6,515 bases of DNA from Campylobacterales bacterium. Its GTDB lineage: Bacteria > Campylobacterota > Campylobacteria > Campylobacterales > SZUA-545. The notes under the pieces are model-generated. The model searched no databases, had not been told where the DNA came from, and saw only the letters and a list, made by a program, of their open reading frames with translations. The stretch lies in contig JAOXRY010000082.1 in NCBI GenBank assembly GCA_025800305.1, positions 1-6,515 of the forward strand. Direction: 5' to 3'. Made by a program: the position numbers and the translations under genes. This document shows, piece by piece, positions 6,152 to 6,515 of this stretch; within the stretch, counting starts at the first letter, position 1, and each line of letters starts with the position of its first letter.

Positions 6152-6157
6152 ATTTTA
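6152..6157 (-). promoter_or_regulatory. Possible -10 box of gph
   Basis: TAAAAT on the minus strand ends six bases before the gph ATG, the same spacing as the TATAAT of the radical SAM gene, and no ribosome binding site is seen between them. The same bases form the tail of the trpB hairpin, so this may simply be the terminator tract. Low confidence. Confidence 0.25.
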
Positions 6158-6158
6158 A

Positions 6159-6183
6159 GAGAGAAAGAAAAATCCTTTCTCTT
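6159..6183 (-). terminator. Hairpin terminator after trpB
   Basis: GAGAGAAAG (6159-6167) pairs with CTTTCTCTT (6175-6183) over 9 bp, including one G-T, with a 7-base loop. On the minus strand it begins 5 bp after the trpB stop and is followed by TTAAAATAAT, a broken U tract. It probably reduces transcription from trpB into gph; complete termination is uncertain. Confidence 0.6.
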
Positions 6184-6188
6184 CATTT

Positions 6189-6515
6189 CTATTTCTGTGG
6201 AATTGGGAAGTTTTCTACAACAAAGTCGATATCTTTGTCTCCTCTTCCACTAAGATTTACTAAGATTTTTTCATTTGGATTCTCTTTTGCATATTTCATC
6301 GCAAAAGCAACACCATGAGCAGACTCTAATGCTGGAATAATTCCTTCATATTGGGAAAGTTTAAAGAAAGCATCAATAGCTTCCTCATCATTACAAAGAC
6401 CAACTTGTGTTTTTCCAATATCTTTAAGGTGTGCGTGTTCAGGGCCTACAGAAGGATAATCAATACCACTGGCAATAGAGTGAACTGGAGCGGGTTCTCC
6501 ATTCTCATCAGAAAG
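6189..6515 (-). CDS. trpB: Tryptophan synthase beta chain, C-terminal part (5' end outside window)
   Basis: The last 108 codons of TrpB, the PLP enzyme that joins indole and serine to make tryptophan in the TrpA2B2 complex. The C-terminal signature is clear in order: VHSIASGIDYPSVGPEH, then EAIDAFFKLSQYEGIIPALE with SAHGVAFA (the Glu of PALES is the family's conserved active-site-region acid), then ILVNLSGRGDKDIDFV, where the Ser of NLSGRGDKD is the residue that contacts the PLP pyridine nitrogen. The sequence matches ordinary TrpB (TrpB1 type) rather than the diverged TrpB2. It ends at TAG (6191-6189) with a short QK tail, then a hairpin. trpA does not follow, so the trp genes are not arranged as the usual trpBA pair here, unless trpA lies elsewhere in the genome. 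The N-terminal two-thirds, including the PLP lysine, is outside the window. Confidence 0.95.
   Translation of the reverse strand, partial: LSDENGEPAPVHSIASGIDYPSVGPEHAHLKDIGKTQVGLCNDEEAIDAFFKLSQYEGIIPALESAHGVAFAMKYAKENPNEKILVNLSGRGDKDIDFVVENFPIPQK

Noticed and set aside
1..6515. A novel defence, toxin-antitoxin or mobile system
   Set aside because: The ORF6N and MazG-like genes can occur in such systems, but here they are convergent, separated by a terminator, and one is broken. No toxin, nuclease, integrase, terminal repeats or direct-repeat array is visible.

Overview
The window looks like an ordinary stretch of chromosome from an AT-rich bacterium, most likely one of the Campylobacterota (Arcobacter, Sulfurimonas or Sulfurospirillum type). 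The reasons are low G+C, A-rich Shine-Dalgarno sites, promoters with a recognisable -10 box but a poor -35 box, and the protein types present. The assignment is inferred from composition and general protein resemblance; no rRNA or other marker gene is present.

Layout from left to right. Positions 1-885 (minus) hold the N-terminal 295 codons of a Kef/CPA2-type cation:proton antiporter whose 3' part lies outside the window. It diverges, over a 58-bp promoter region, from a small MazG/PRA-PH-like nucleotide pyrophosphohydrolase (944-1351, plus). A strong bidirectional terminator (1363-1386) separates that gene from a convergent ORF6N-domain gene (1402-1935, minus), which is broken by two frameshifts and can be reconstructed almost completely. 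Next, all on the minus strand, come a B12-binding-type radical SAM protein with a DUF4080-like tail (2020-3525), a four-helix DoxX-family membrane protein (3590-3988), an FAD-dependent oxidoreductase (4062-5477), a phosphoglycolate-phosphatase-like HAD hydrolase (5465-6145) and the C-terminal 108 residues of tryptophan synthase beta, TrpB (6189-6515).

Transcription on the minus strand runs from trpB towards the antiporter, but hairpins or promoters break up most of the series. A hairpin lies between trpB and gph. The gph and oxidoreductase genes overlap by 13 bp and are probably one coupled unit. doxX has its own promoter embedded in inverted repeats. The radical SAM gene has a perfect TATAAT six bases before its ATG, suggesting a leaderless mRNA. 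No metabolic pathway clearly links these genes; it looks like a row of small housekeeping and stress or redox units.

I found no CRISPR array, tRNA, rRNA, insertion sequence or recognisable novel defence system. The observations most worth a second look are a strong local excess of the palindrome AGATCT (21 copies, 13 of them in the radical SAM gene), the twice-frameshifted ORF6N gene, the likely leaderless starts, and the palindromic control region of doxX.
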